In this document: one piece after another, positions 55,602 to 64,000 of the stretch
How the letters are laid out: every line of letters begins with the position of its first letter
Numbering within the stretch: position 1 is the first letter of the stretch
DNA from: Glutamicibacter arilaitensis Re117
Lineage (GTDB): Bacteria > Actinomycetota > Actinomycetes > Actinomycetales > Micrococcaceae
DNA: 64,000 nt
Assembly (NCBI RefSeq): GCF_000197735.1
Contig: NC_014550.1
Coordinates: forward strand, 1,426,001 to 1,490,000
Direction of reading: 5' to 3'
Notes under the pieces: generated by a model
What the model was told of the DNA's origin: nothing
What the model saw: the letters and a program-made list of their open reading frames with translations, nothing else
Database searches by the model: none
Position numbers and translations under genes: made by a program

Positions 55602-55633
55602 ATCGTATACGATCAGTGTGCTCTCAATCTCAA
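55602..55633 (-). promoter_or_regulatory. hpa operon promoter with palindromic operator
   Basis: On the minus strand TTGAGA (55633-55628), an 18-base spacer and TATACG (55609-55604) form a promoter. The perfect palindrome ATCGTATACGAT (55602-55613) covers the -10. Two further TACATCAA direct copies lie downstream (55583-55600). The GntR/FCD protein of the operon is the likely ligand. Confidence 0.7.
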
Positions 55634-55814
55634 ACGCTGTCAAGTGCACCGGAAAATTTTTTCCCATGGACGGAGCATAGGCCTGAAAATCCGCTGAATC
55701 ACGGGATATTATTAAGAATAGTCCGGGAGTCCAAACCGGTGCCATTGGGGCTCATAAGGCCATGTAGGCCAGCGCACAATCGGTGGTTCAAATACCTGCC
55801 AGTCAGTGGATTTG

Positions 55815-55830
55815 ATATCAGATCTGATAT
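55815..55830. promoter_or_regulatory. 16-bp perfect palindrome
   Basis: ATATCAGATCTGATAT, lying between the hpa promoter and the terminator of the efflux operon. It fits a regulator site but no promoter was recognised beside it. Confidence 0.4.
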
Positions 55831-55850
55831 TTCTGCCGGGAAACGCAGAG

Positions 55851-55892
55851 CAAAAAGGCGTTGGCCGAAGAAAATATCTTCGGCCAACGCCT
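55851..55892 (-). terminator. Rho-independent terminator of the efflux operon
   Basis: AGGCGTTGGCCGAAGA (55856-55871) pairs with 55877-55892 and is followed on the minus strand by TTTTT. Confidence 0.9.
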
Positions 55893-55932
55893 GAGCATGT
55901 CCAGCAAAACTCGCGTTTGCCGGTTCCAAGTC

Positions 55933-57168
55933 CTAGACGCGAATAGCATCCACAATCTTGACTCGGGCTGCCACCAGCGCAGGAAGCACACCGGTCAGTG
56001 CGCCTACGGCGATGGAAACTCCCATGCCAAGTAGGGCCGCACCGATAGGGAATGCAGGCATTTGATCCAGCTCGGTAGCCATCACCATATTCAGCAGAGT
56101 CTCGTTGGAGACCAAAGCTACGGAGATGAGCACGCCAATGCCACCTGCTACGGCCGTGGCTACGACGCTTTCCATCATCACCGAGAAGAATACGCGTTCG
56201 GTTGTTGCACCGAAGCTGCGTCGGATACCCACTTCGCGGATACGCTGCTTCATGGTCACCATGGCAACATTGAGCAGACTCAGGGAACCAAGCAGCAAGA
56301 TGATGATTGCGATCCCGGCAACCACCATGGTCAACATCTTCAAGCTCTCATCAGCACCCCACATCAGATAATCTTCGCGGTGCGCATCAACTGTGAGACC
56401 AGGAAGTTCTGCCTGCATTTGCTGGCCGAAGTGCATGGCCAGCTCTTCGGATCCCTCAATGGGCACCCACAGCTTGTAGCTGACCTCATTGAGCGGAGCT
56501 TGGCTGCCGAACCAGTGCTCATAGGTGGCTGGCAGCATCCATAGCCTGCCGCCCATGCCGTAGCTGGTGCCCTTGGTAGTTCCGATGACCGTAACCGAGA
56601 CGGCCTTGCCATTGCTCATCAAGTCCACGGTTAACGGCAGCCGGTGGCCTTCCAATCCCAATTCCTTCATGAAATTTCGGTCAACCACCGCCGCTGGTGC
56701 AAGATTCCGGGCATCTTCGGCTTCCAACCAGCGGCCTTCAGTAACAACCAGCCGGTGCATTGGTGCGTAGTCGGGATCAACCACCATGACCTCGGCATCA
56801 ACACTCATGCCTTGGGCTGAAGCCGTCTGCTCGTAGTTGCGTCCCATCATGGTGGTGTACTCGACCTTGAAACGGTCACTGGTCTTTTGAAAGGCTTCGT
56901 CAATTTGGGCGTTGCCCGCAGGGCCACCGTCCGAGTTCGGGTCGAAGGCGTAGACAACGATCATTGCTGGACGACCCTCGCTTTCAAGGTTTTCGGTCAT
57001 CATCTGACGCGCCATGCCAGCTCCGGCCAATGCGGTAGTCAACGAGGCCACGGCGATGGTGACACCAACCAAGGAGAGCAAGACGCGCAACTTGTGAATA
57101 CGCAGTTCCTGCCATGCCTCCAGCAGTGCAGCCGCAAAACCGGTCCCTAAGCGGGTTAAGGATTTCAT
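55933..57168 (-). CDS. MacB-type ABC permease
   Basis: 411 residues. A first helix (about 22-45) is followed by a large extracytoplasmic MacB periplasmic core domain (50-270), then three helices near 280-305, 330-360 and 375-395. The C-terminal ALTGVLPALVAARVKIVDAIRV is the classic end of FtsX/MacB permeases. It overlaps the ATPase gene by 4 bases. With the ATPase and the adaptor it forms a macAB-like export or envelope-stress system. Confidence 0.9.
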   Translation of the reverse strand: MKSLTRLGTGFAAALLEAWQELRIHKLRVLLSLVGVTIAVASLTTALAGAGMARQMMTENLESEGRPAMIVVYAFDPNSDGGPAGNAQIDEAFQKTSDRFKVEYTTMMGRNYEQTASAQGMSVDAEVMVVDPDYAPMHRLVVTEGRWLEAEDARNLAPAAVVDRNFMKELGLEGHRLPLTVDLMSNGKAVSVTVIGTTKGTSYGMGGRLWMLPATYEHWFGSQAPLNEVSYKLWVPIEGSEELAMHFGQQMQAELPGLTVDAHREDYLMWGADESLKMLTMVVAGIAIIILLLGSLSLLNVAMVTMKQRIREVGIRRSFGATTERVFFSVMMESVVATAVAGGIGVLISVALVSNETLLNMVMATELDQMPAFPIGAALLGMGVSIAVGALTGVLPALVAARVKIVDAIRV

Positions 57169-57872
57169 CTTGCCGCCACCTCACTGAGCGGATGCAGCCG
57201 CCCGCCATCCAATTGCAGCTGTTCTCGGGCCAAGGCCGCAACATTGCTGTCGTGCGTGATGGTGATCAGGGCTGCGCCGGAATCAACCGTGGCGGAATCC
57301 AGGAGATCCATCACTGCCCGTCCGGTAGTGACGTCCAAGGCACCGGTGGGCTCATCGGCCAGTACGACTCGTGGCCGGCGGACCAGCGCGCGAGCGATGG
57401 CCACACGTTGCTGCTCACCGCCGGAGAGGGTCTGGGGCATTGAATCCAAGCGTTTGCCCAGTCCTACGCGCTCCAAGGACTCGGTTGCTAGCTTGCGCCG
57501 ATTCCAGAATTCATGGCCACTGGCGTACATCAGTGGAGCCATGACATTTTCCAGGGCAGTGCGTCCTGGCAGGAGGTTGAACTGCTGGAAAACGAAACCG
57601 AGGTCGCGCCCGCGGGCATGGGCCGCCTGCTTGGCGCTGAGGCGAGTGGCATCCTTGCCTCGCCACTGCAGGCTGCCGCTGGTGGGGCGGTCAAGCAGGC
57701 CAAGGATGTTCAACAGGGTGGATTTACCGGTGCCGGAACGACCTACGATGGCAATATGATCGCCTTCGGAAACACTGAGATCAATCCCGTTCAGGATGTG
57801 CAGCTCGCTGTCATCGGGCAGCAGGACGCTGCGGGTGACATTCTCAAGCTCCAGTAATGGCTCACCACTCAT
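57165..57872 (-). CDS. MacB/LolD-type ABC ATPase
   Basis: 235 residues. Walker A is GRSGTGKST, Q-loop FVFQQFNLLPGRTALENV, signature TLSGGEQQRVAIARALVRRP, Walker B VVLADEPTGALD and H-loop ITHDSNVA. It powers the MacB-type permease encoded downstream (4-base overlap). Its start overlaps the adaptor gene end by 11 bases. Confidence 0.93.
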   Translation of the reverse strand: MSGEPLLELENVTRSVLLPDDSELHILNGIDLSVSEGDHIAIVGRSGTGKSTLLNILGLLDRPTSGSLQWRGKDATRLSAKQAAHARGRDLGFVFQQFNLLPGRTALENVMAPLMYASGHEFWNRRKLATESLERVGLGKRLDSMPQTLSGGEQQRVAIARALVRRPRVVLADEPTGALDVTTGRAVMDLLDSATVDSGAALITITHDSNVAALAREQLQLDGGRLHPLSEVAAR

Positions 57873-58862
57873 CTGTGGCGTACTCCATCCCCATCATGTC
57901 TTCAGGCGACGGGGTGGAACCTGGAACGAAGCGGAGCACTTCGGTTTCATCCTTCAGCCCTGAGATCACTTCGATGACCTTTCCGTCGGTCACGCCAAGC
58001 TCGACTTCGGTGCGGATTTCCTTGCCGTTTTCATCCAGCTTCCATACCGCGCCCTGGCCAACCAAACCACGAACAGCGGATACTGGAACGGTCAATACGT
58101 CTTCGGCGGAACCAGCGTCAATTTCCATGGTCATGTTCAAGCCATCGAATACTACGGTCTCCGTGGGTACAACACAGGAAATCTCGCTGCTTGAATCACT
58201 GTCAGCAGATTCATCAGCCACCATCGGGCCTGAGAATGAACCCATGTTCTGGTCCTCGGTGCTGCCGCTAGCCTTCTTTGACGCGCTATCACCGAAGTTC
58301 AAGTTCTTGCAGGTAAAAGGCTCCGGGCCACCGTCAATGGTGATCGTGGCTTCGAGATTTTCATCAAGCAACCGGTAGCGATCCAGTGGATCAACCGAAC
58401 CAACGGCCAAGAACTCCTGGGGCTGAATGCTGCCGAGCGCTGTGCCCTTCGTGGTGTCGTCGCCGACCTCAATTTGGAAGGCTCCGACCTTGCCTGTGGC
58501 CGGTGCATATACGTCGTGGTACTTCATGACCGGTGCGGCAGCTCGTGGCTGTTGTTCGTCCTGGGGTTCTTCATCTTCTGCGCTGTCGGTCTCTGCAGAA
58601 TCCGGCTGGGATTCGACACGGATCTGGAAAATTCGATCTCCGAGGGAGACATTGTCGCCGGGCTTGACGAAAGCCCAATTAACGACGCCGTCAACCGGTG
58701 CATTCAGCTCTTTTGATTCGGTGAGTTTGATGGAACCACCGATGGATAGCTTGTTCTCGACAGTTGCTTTCTCGGCGAAAACTGTCTCGGCCGGAATTTC
58801 GCCGGTCGGATACAAGTCGTCGTCGCTGGCAGCGGATCCGCCGGCAAATGCGAGCTTAACGA
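57862..58862 (-). pseudogene. efflux adaptor (HlyD/MacA-like), 5' end lost at an IS
   Basis: The frame reads back without a stop from 57862 into the end of the ISL3 element at 58863, so the original start and N-terminal anchor are gone; only VKLAFAGGS remains of the membrane segment. The visible 317 residues have the biotinyl/lipoyl-like hairpin (LSIGGSIKLTESKELNAPVDGVV), an acidic insert, VYAPATGKVGAFQIEVGDD, and the C-terminal beta domain (VLTVPVSAVRGLVGQGAVWKL). A TTG at 58815 could give a cytoplasmic product without its anchor. The ATPase and permease downstream are intact. Confidence 0.8.
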
Positions 58863-60311
58863 GGCTCTTCAGGATTGAGGGTGTAAACGCCGTCTAAACC
58901 CACCGGTCTCCAACAACGACCGGGCGATATAGTGCGCCAGATTCTTGAACCCCAACGCGATACCTCGCAGATGCTCCAACCTGCCATTCAAAGCCTCGGT
59001 AGGACCATTCGAACTACCAATATGATCAAAGTACGCGAGAATGTCCGTCTTCCTCCTGCGCAGGGTGCCGCCGAGCTTTTTCAGCTCCGGCAACCCTTTC
59101 GGTACCTTCGTGCCAACTTCGTTGATCAGTTGCTCCAAGGCCCACCGTCCGACCTCGGGCTTCGGTTGCCGGTAGGCATCCACCATCTTCTGATACACGC
59201 TCCAGACCAATTGAACCGGCTCATACTCCGGCTCCTTGAACAGGTCTTCAAGCTTGGTCTTCTGCTTTTCCGTAGCCAAGGATAGTCCCGTGGTCAGCGT
59301 TCGCCTGCACTTGTAAAGCGGGTCATCCTTGCGTCCTCGACGCCCATGTTGCTCACGTTGAATCCGTTGCCGGGTCTGGTCCAGCGCCTCGGAACCTAGT
59401 TTGACTACATGGAATGGATCCAACACCTCCACCGCGTGGGGTAGCTCCTCGACGGCAGCTGTTTTGAAGCCGGTGAAACCGTCCATTGCGACGACTTCAA
59501 TGCCCTGTTTCCATTGTTCTTCTTGATCAGCCAGCCAGGTTTTGAATACAGCTTTGGATCTTCCAGGGACCATGTCGATCAGTCGTGCGGTACCGGTGCC
59601 GTCACGCACCGCGGTGAGGTCCACAATCACGGTGACGTATTTGTCGCCGGTTCGGGTATGCCGCCAAACATGTTCATCGACTCCCAGCACTTTGACCCCG
59701 TCGAAGCGGGTTGGATCATCAATCAGTAAGCGTTGACCTTCAGCCAGCACAGCCTCATTGGCGGTATTCCAGGTGACGCCGAGGCCTTCGGCAATTCGGG
59801 AGACTGACAAGTGGTGGCAGACCAGTCCAACCAGCGCCCAGCGTAGCCCGGTCCTGCTGATTTTCTGGCGTGGCGCTACTGCTTGGGACAGCTCTTCACG
59901 CCAGACTCGTTGGCAATTGGCGCAACGGTAGCGGCGGTGTTTGATGACTAGGACAGTGGGACGCCAGCCCAATGGTTCGTGGGCGAGGCGGCGAGTGACG
60001 GTATCGCGTGGAATGCCTGCTGCTCCGCAGGTTTGGCACCAAGGGATCGGGTTGGTGACGTGGCAGAGGATTTCGGCTTTCGCTGCGCTCAGGTGTTGCC
60101 CGATTGCGGTCAGTCCCAAGCCGTCAAGATTGGTGAAAGTGGTGAGGTCTGGTGCGGTGAAGGTAGGATTGAGCAACGTCGAGGTCTTTCGAAAATGGCT
60201 AGTGTAGTAACTTCCATTCTTCTGGAAGACCTCGACTTTTTCGTGCTCGGCGACATGCCCGGGAATCGGGGTGTTGGTTTCAGGTGGTTACACTCTTATT
60301 CCTGAAGAGCC
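58863..60311 (-). mobile_element. second ISL3-family element, 1449 bp, without target duplication
   Basis: The ends start GGCTCTTCAGGA on both sides and match at 21 of the outer 24 positions (58863-58886 with 60288-60311). The 8-bp flanks differ (CTTAACGA against ATTTTCCC), so the element is not in its original simple insertion. It shares only the family-type end with the element at 46298; the transposases are different. Confidence 0.9.
58869..60176 (-). CDS. ISL3 family transposase
   Basis: 435 residues. A zinc ribbon (WCQTCGAAGIPRD .. YRCANCQRVWREE) and HTH (HLSVSRIAEGLGVTWNTANEAVL) are followed by the DDE domain: VLGVDEHVWRHT, VVAMDGFTGFKTAA, VLDPFHVVKL, and SNGPTEALNGRLEHLRGIALGF with the final Glu. 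It appears intact. Transcription from it could run on into the truncated efflux operon. Confidence 0.94.
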   Translation of the reverse strand: MLNPTFTAPDLTTFTNLDGLGLTAIGQHLSAAKAEILCHVTNPIPWCQTCGAAGIPRDTVTRRLAHEPLGWRPTVLVIKHRRYRCANCQRVWREELSQAVAPRQKISRTGLRWALVGLVCHHLSVSRIAEGLGVTWNTANEAVLAEGQRLLIDDPTRFDGVKVLGVDEHVWRHTRTGDKYVTVIVDLTAVRDGTGTARLIDMVPGRSKAVFKTWLADQEEQWKQGIEVVAMDGFTGFKTAAVEELPHAVEVLDPFHVVKLGSEALDQTRQRIQREQHGRRGRKDDPLYKCRRTLTTGLSLATEKQKTKLEDLFKEPEYEPVQLVWSVYQKMVDAYRQPKPEVGRWALEQLINEVGTKVPKGLPELKKLGGTLRRRKTDILAYFDHIGSSNGPTEALNGRLEHLRGIALGFKNLAHYIARSLLETGGFRRRLHPQS

Positions 60312-60940
60312 ATTTTCCCTAGCGGTGGAGGCATGTGGGGGTGGCTCCACCGTTACCTACCTCTTAAGACGGGAAGTCCGGATGCGCTCCGGTATCTCCC
60401 TGCGCGAAGGCCTATAGCGGCAGCGTTCTGGTGCTGGAGACGCCGGCTAGGTTGACGTCAACGGCTCCACCTCTTTACGCGTCAGCGTTTGGGAACTTTC
60501 ATCTTGGACGGACTAAGGCATCCGGTGGGGCTGCGGCTCAAGGAGCCGGTCACGTGTGACGCAGACGCTGTTCCCAAGATATCTGATGGCCGAGTCCCGC
60601 ATCAGAAGTATTCATTCTTGAGCATAATATGCATCAAATATGGGTTCGAAAGCGAGGCCTTCGACCTTGAAGATGGCTTCAGGTCAGGTCGAAACAGTAC
60701 CGGCTTATGTGCCTAGATCTTCGCTAAATGAAACGGAAAGCGGCGCATATTGATTCGGCATTTGAGCCAGATGATTCGTCGAATCGTGGTTCGTCACCCC
60801 AGATTTTCATGCTTGTCCCAAGTTCTGCCACTCTCGATCTAACGTACTCTTTGGCCGGCACAAAGCTGACATACAAGCCCAACGCACGTCTAAAGCCAGG
60901 CGCGGGGCTGAAAGAGCATCTGCAAAGGCGTGTGCTCTAA
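60312..60940. other. gene-free stretch between two insertion sequences
   Basis: No frame of protein-like character longer than about 75 codons is seen, and I recognise no family. The last bases before 60937 do not give an open frame into the cell-wall-binding repeat beyond the IS1380 element (a TGA interrupts it at 60909-60911). It is probably rearranged or decayed DNA. Confidence 0.5.
60937..60940 (+). repeat. target site duplication, left copy
   Basis: CTAA, repeated at 62543-62546. Confidence 0.8.
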
Positions 60941-62542
60941 CCCGGGTATTTCATGAAGGCCGGTAGTCATTAACTGACTTAAAAGATGAAAAGGTGACCT
61001 GAACTGGGAAAATGGGAGTGTCTAAGCTTCCAAAATACCCGTTCAAAGGATCACCTTTTCAATGAACCATTCTACCCACGTTTTCCCTGCCTTCTCGACC
61101 CAACTCACCGGCCAGGCCCTGGTCTCTCATGCAGGGTTGTCGGTGCTGACCAGTTTCCTGAATGCCTTGGACTTCCGCAGCCTCTGCGAGAACCGGTTCA
61201 GCCAGTTCGTGCCAGCCACCGCAACCCACCGTCCAGGCAAGATCCTCGGAGCACTGGCTCTATCGTTGGCGGCCGGCGGTGAACAAGCCACAGATATTGA
61301 CCAGCTACGCACCGCACCAGAACTCTTCGGCTCCGTAGCTTCTGATGCCACGGTCAGCCGATTCATGGGCCGGATCAAAGAACAGCCAGAAGCTTTCTCC
61401 TACGGGTTCGCCACCATGACCCGCAACCTGCGATCCAAAGTCTGGGCGGCAGCCGGAGCACGGAACCCCGCCCGGCTGGCCACGCCAGCCAACCCGCTGA
61501 CCATCGACATCGACGCCTCCCTGGTGCAGGTCCATTCCGAAAAAGAATCCAGCGCAGGAACGTATAAAGGCGGATACGGGTTCTCGCCGATGATCGCGAT
61601 GGCCGACTACGGCAAAGCCAATGGAACCGGCGAAGTCCTCGCGGTCCAGTTGCACCCGGGAAACCGGGGCGCGAATTCCGCCAAATCCCACATCGACGTA
61701 CTCAACCAAGCGCTGGCGCAGCTGCCTGATGATTTCTACGACGAGCACGGAAACCTGTATCGAGAGAAGATCCTGGTCCGTACCGACAGTGCTGGGTCCT
61801 CCCGGGAGTTCTTGCACTACCTGGATTCGTTGGGGATCCAATTCTCCACCTCGTACTCGCTACCGGTCATCAAGGAGCGGTTCATCCGGTGGATCGATGA
61901 GAAGAAATACTGGGAACCAGCGCTGACCGCTGACGGGCAGGAACGTGATGACGCGTGGGTGATCGACGCGAGCAAGGTGATCGAGCTGAAGGACTACCCT
62001 CCAGGAACCCGGATCTATTTGCGGGCCGAGCCGTTGCATCCCGGCGCGAAAGCGACCTTGTTCGATACGGACGGGAATAGGGTGACTGCGTTCTTGACCA
62101 ATAGCCCGCGGTTCAACGTGGCGTTCCTCGATGCCCGGCATCGTGCGCGTGGCCGGTGCGAAAACAGGATCAAAACCCTGAAGAGCGCAGGGTTGGGCAA
62201 GCTGCCGTATTGGTCTTTTGCCGCGAACCAAGCATGGGCTGATCTGGCGATGTTCGCACTGAATCTGGTGTCGTGGCTGCAGCTGGCCGTGCTACCCGGT
62301 GGTCATGACGCTTCGGTGTGGGATTTGAAGCGATGGCGGCACGGATTGCTGGCCGCCTGAACTGGTGATTGTCCTGTTGTTTCTTTGGTTGCGAATGGTC
62401 ATCACAATCCAGGCAAGTGGAGCCTGGCCCCCAGCGCCGGTGCGTCAAGGCGCTATTTGGCATGGGCGGAATCAGTAACGGCCGCCGGGAATCCTGGGTA
62501 TCGGAATTCGGCGGCCGTCAGAGTCCTCATGAAAAATTTGGG
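60941..62542 (+). mobile_element. IS1380-family insertion sequence, 1602 bp
   Basis: The outer ends are a weak inverted repeat (CCCGGGTATTTCATGA on the left; CCCAAATTTTTCATGA as read inward from the right). A 4-bp CTAA duplication flanks it, as usual for IS1380. The single gene is an intact transposase. Confidence 0.85.
61062..62360 (+). CDS. IS1380 family transposase
   Basis: 432 residues, intact. Features of the IS1380 DDE transposase are GKILGALALSLAAGGEQATDIDQLR, SDATVSRFM, LTIDIDASLVQVHSEKE with the first Asp, ILVRTDSAGSSREFLHYLD with the second, and the final Glu region in RCENRIKTLKSAGLGKLPYW. AAGGATCACC upstream of the ATG provides a ribosome site. Confidence 0.93.
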   Translation: MNHSTHVFPAFSTQLTGQALVSHAGLSVLTSFLNALDFRSLCENRFSQFVPATATHRPGKILGALALSLAAGGEQATDIDQLRTAPELFGSVASDATVSRFMGRIKEQPEAFSYGFATMTRNLRSKVWAAAGARNPARLATPANPLTIDIDASLVQVHSEKESSAGTYKGGYGFSPMIAMADYGKANGTGEVLAVQLHPGNRGANSAKSHIDVLNQALAQLPDDFYDEHGNLYREKILVRTDSAGSSREFLHYLDSLGIQFSTSYSLPVIKERFIRWIDEKKYWEPALTADGQERDDAWVIDASKVIELKDYPPGTRIYLRAEPLHPGAKATLFDTDGNRVTAFLTNSPRFNVAFLDARHRARGRCENRIKTLKSAGLGKLPYWSFAANQAWADLAMFALNLVSWLQLAVLPGGHDASVWDLKRWRHGLLAA

Positions 62543-62546
62543 CTAA
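62543..62546 (+). repeat. target site duplication, right copy
   Basis: CTAA, matching 60937-60940. Confidence 0.8.
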
Positions 62547-64000
62547 CGCTAACTATCCGGACGCATTGTCCATCGCATCAGTTGCAGGTGCTAAGGGAGC
62601 CCCGATTATCCTTGTTCCACGCAACGGTACCCTGCCTGCGGTGGTCGCAGATGAGCTGAGAAGGTTGCAGCCAGCCAGCATAGTGATTCTCGGTGGCAAC
62701 TCGGCTGTGGCTACGTCCCTGGATCCGCTGGTGAATCCACTAGTTGCCAACGGCACATACGTGATTCCGGATATCGCCACAGATGAGGGGCTTTCGGCAT
62801 CAGCCACCAGCCTATTCACCATCTTTGGCCAGTTCTTCGATCACGGGTTGGATCTAGTGTCCAAAGGCGGAAACGGCACAGTTGTTATTCCGCTGAAGGA
62901 AGATGATCCGCTATTTGTCCCAGGGGCGAGGACCAACTTCCTGACCCTAACCCGTGCCACCATTGATGACACCGACGGGCAGCGAGAACACGTCAATCGG
63001 ACCACTCCATTTGTGGACCAGAACCAAACCTATGGTTCGCACGCATCACATCAGGCATTCATGCGAGAGTACGCGCTTGATGACAGCGGTACGCCGATAC
63101 CGACCGGGCGAATCCTCAACGGAGCAGACGGAGAAGGCCTGCCCACATAGAAGGACGTTAAAGACCAGGCCCGCAACGTTCTCGGCATTGCGATGGACGA
63201 TTTCGACGTGCTGGATGTTCCCCTGCTTGCTACCGATCCATACGGAGCACTGATACTCAGCGGCGGCGGACAAGCCCAGCTGGCCTTTGCCGACGGATTG
63301 CGCTCCGGCGACCGGAACAATCCGCTGTCTACTGACGACGTGCTCACCGCCAATGCGTCCTTCCTGGACGACATTGCACACGGTGCCACGCCGCTACCAG
63401 ATACGCAGAGTCCTGACGGGACGGTCATCCCGGGCTACGACAACGCCGCCCTGGAAGCTCATTACATCACCGGTGATGGCCACGGAAACGAGAACATCGG
63501 TTTGACTGCGGTTCACCATGTATTCCACGCGGAGCACAACCGAGTGATGGAACAGATCAAGGACGAGCTGGAGAACAATTTGCCAGCATCGTTGCTGGAA
63601 CGGTACCAGAAAGACAGCTTCTGGAACTACGGCGAACGGCTCTTCCAAGCGGCTCGATTCTTCACCGAAATGCAGTACCAGCACTTGGTGTTTGAGGAGT
63701 TCGCCCGTCGAGTTGCCCCATCCATCGATCCAACGGTATTGAACGAGAACTCGTACCAGCCGAATGTGAACTCGTCCATCAGGGCAGAATTCGCCCACGC
63801 TGTCTACCGTTTCGGCCACTCCATGTTGCGGGAAACCGTTCCACGCGAGTACAACGGTGAAATCACCGAAGTGCCGTTGCTGGACGCATTCCTGAATCCA
63901 ACGGCCTTTGCCACTGCTCCTGACGGGACAGCGCTCAGTGCTGCCGACTCGGCCGGCGGTATTCTCAAGGGCCTGGCGAATCAAACCGCGAACGGCATTG
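62547..64000 (+). pseudogene. cell-wall-binding repeat joined to animal-type haem peroxidase, broken and partial
   Basis: From the IS1380 edge the frame reads a cell-wall-binding repeat 2 module (ANYPDALSIASVAGAKGAP, LPAVVADELRRLQPASIVILGG). It then passes directly into a bacterial animal-type haem peroxidase. Peroxidase marks are FTIFGQFFDHGLDL with the distal His, TNFLTLTRAT, GLTAVHHVFHAEHNRVM, RLFQAARFFTEMQYQHLVFEEF and the proximal His in YRFGHSMLRE. An amber TAG stands in frame at 63148-63150, after which the same frame stays open to the window end. The gene has lost its start to the IS (or earlier) and carries this nonsense codon, so it is not expected to make a full enzyme. Confidence 0.8.

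Noticed and set aside
58855..60319. target duplication for the second ISL3 element
   Set aside because: The 8-base flanks CTTAACGA and ATTTTCCC do not match, so no duplication is claimed.
60489..60940. two short open frames (75 and 70 codons) between the insertion sequences
   Set aside because: No ribosome site or recognisable domain, and stops separate them from the gene on the far side of IS1380.

Overview
The window comes from a high-GC Gram-positive bacterium of the family Micrococcaceae; an Arthrobacter or Glutamicibacter relative is most likely. The grounds are GC-rich codon use, the actinobacterial families DUF3039 and DUF2017, a homoprotocatechuate dioxygenase of the Arthrobacter/Brevibacterium type, and many apparently leaderless genes in which a TANNNT -10 box lies 6-7 bases before the start codon. 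No rRNA, tRNA or CRISPR array was seen.

Layout. 1-13 kb is core genome: a divergent Pro/Ser-rich protein, a membrane protein next to a thioredoxin-like/TPR protein, an ABC exporter, a DUF3039-helicase pair, the NAD-salvage genes pncB and pncA, then clpS-DUF2017-murI-metallohydrolase. 13-28 kb has rph-rdgB, a broken regulator, a frameshifted zinc protein, a GntR/ABC operon with its palindromic operator, an exonuclease-BRCT protein, sbcD-sbcC and an MFS transporter. 28-31.4 kb has an IclR/MHS-transporter pair and an AT-rich island with a secreted cationic protein followed by a small two-helix membrane protein. 31.5-38.5 kb is a LacI-controlled alpha-glucoside locus: a GH13 enzyme divergent from a maltose-type ABC transporter that has no ATPase gene of its own. 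38.5-45.8 kb has a membrane protein, TetR plus a DHA2 pump, a META lipoprotein, a desaturase, an ABC-F protein and an ArsR regulator.

45.8-64 kb is the disturbed part. An ISL3-family element sits in an MFS gene with a perfect 8-bp target duplication. An acyltransferase gene is broken. The homoprotocatechuate meta-cleavage operon (FAH-RraA fusion, GntR, hpaE, hpaD) appears intact. A macAB-like efflux operon has lost the 5' end of its adaptor gene at a second ISL3 element whose flanks do not match. An IS1380-family element with a CTAA duplication interrupts an open frame that joins a cell-wall-binding repeat to an animal-type haem peroxidase, which also carries an in-frame amber codon and runs off the end of the window.

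How the genes work together: pncA and pncB turn nicotinamide into nicotinate mononucleotide. The glucoside locus imports and hydrolyses alpha-glucosides under LacI control. The hpa genes ring-open homoprotocatechuate and process the product, but the later steps (hpaF, hpaH, hpaI) are not here. The best candidate for an undescribed system is the 30.36-31.31 kb pair, whose design (signal peptide, acidic pro-region, strongly basic C-terminal domain with two Cys, then a small membrane protein) fits a protease-activated bacteriocin with its immunity protein; this is inference only.
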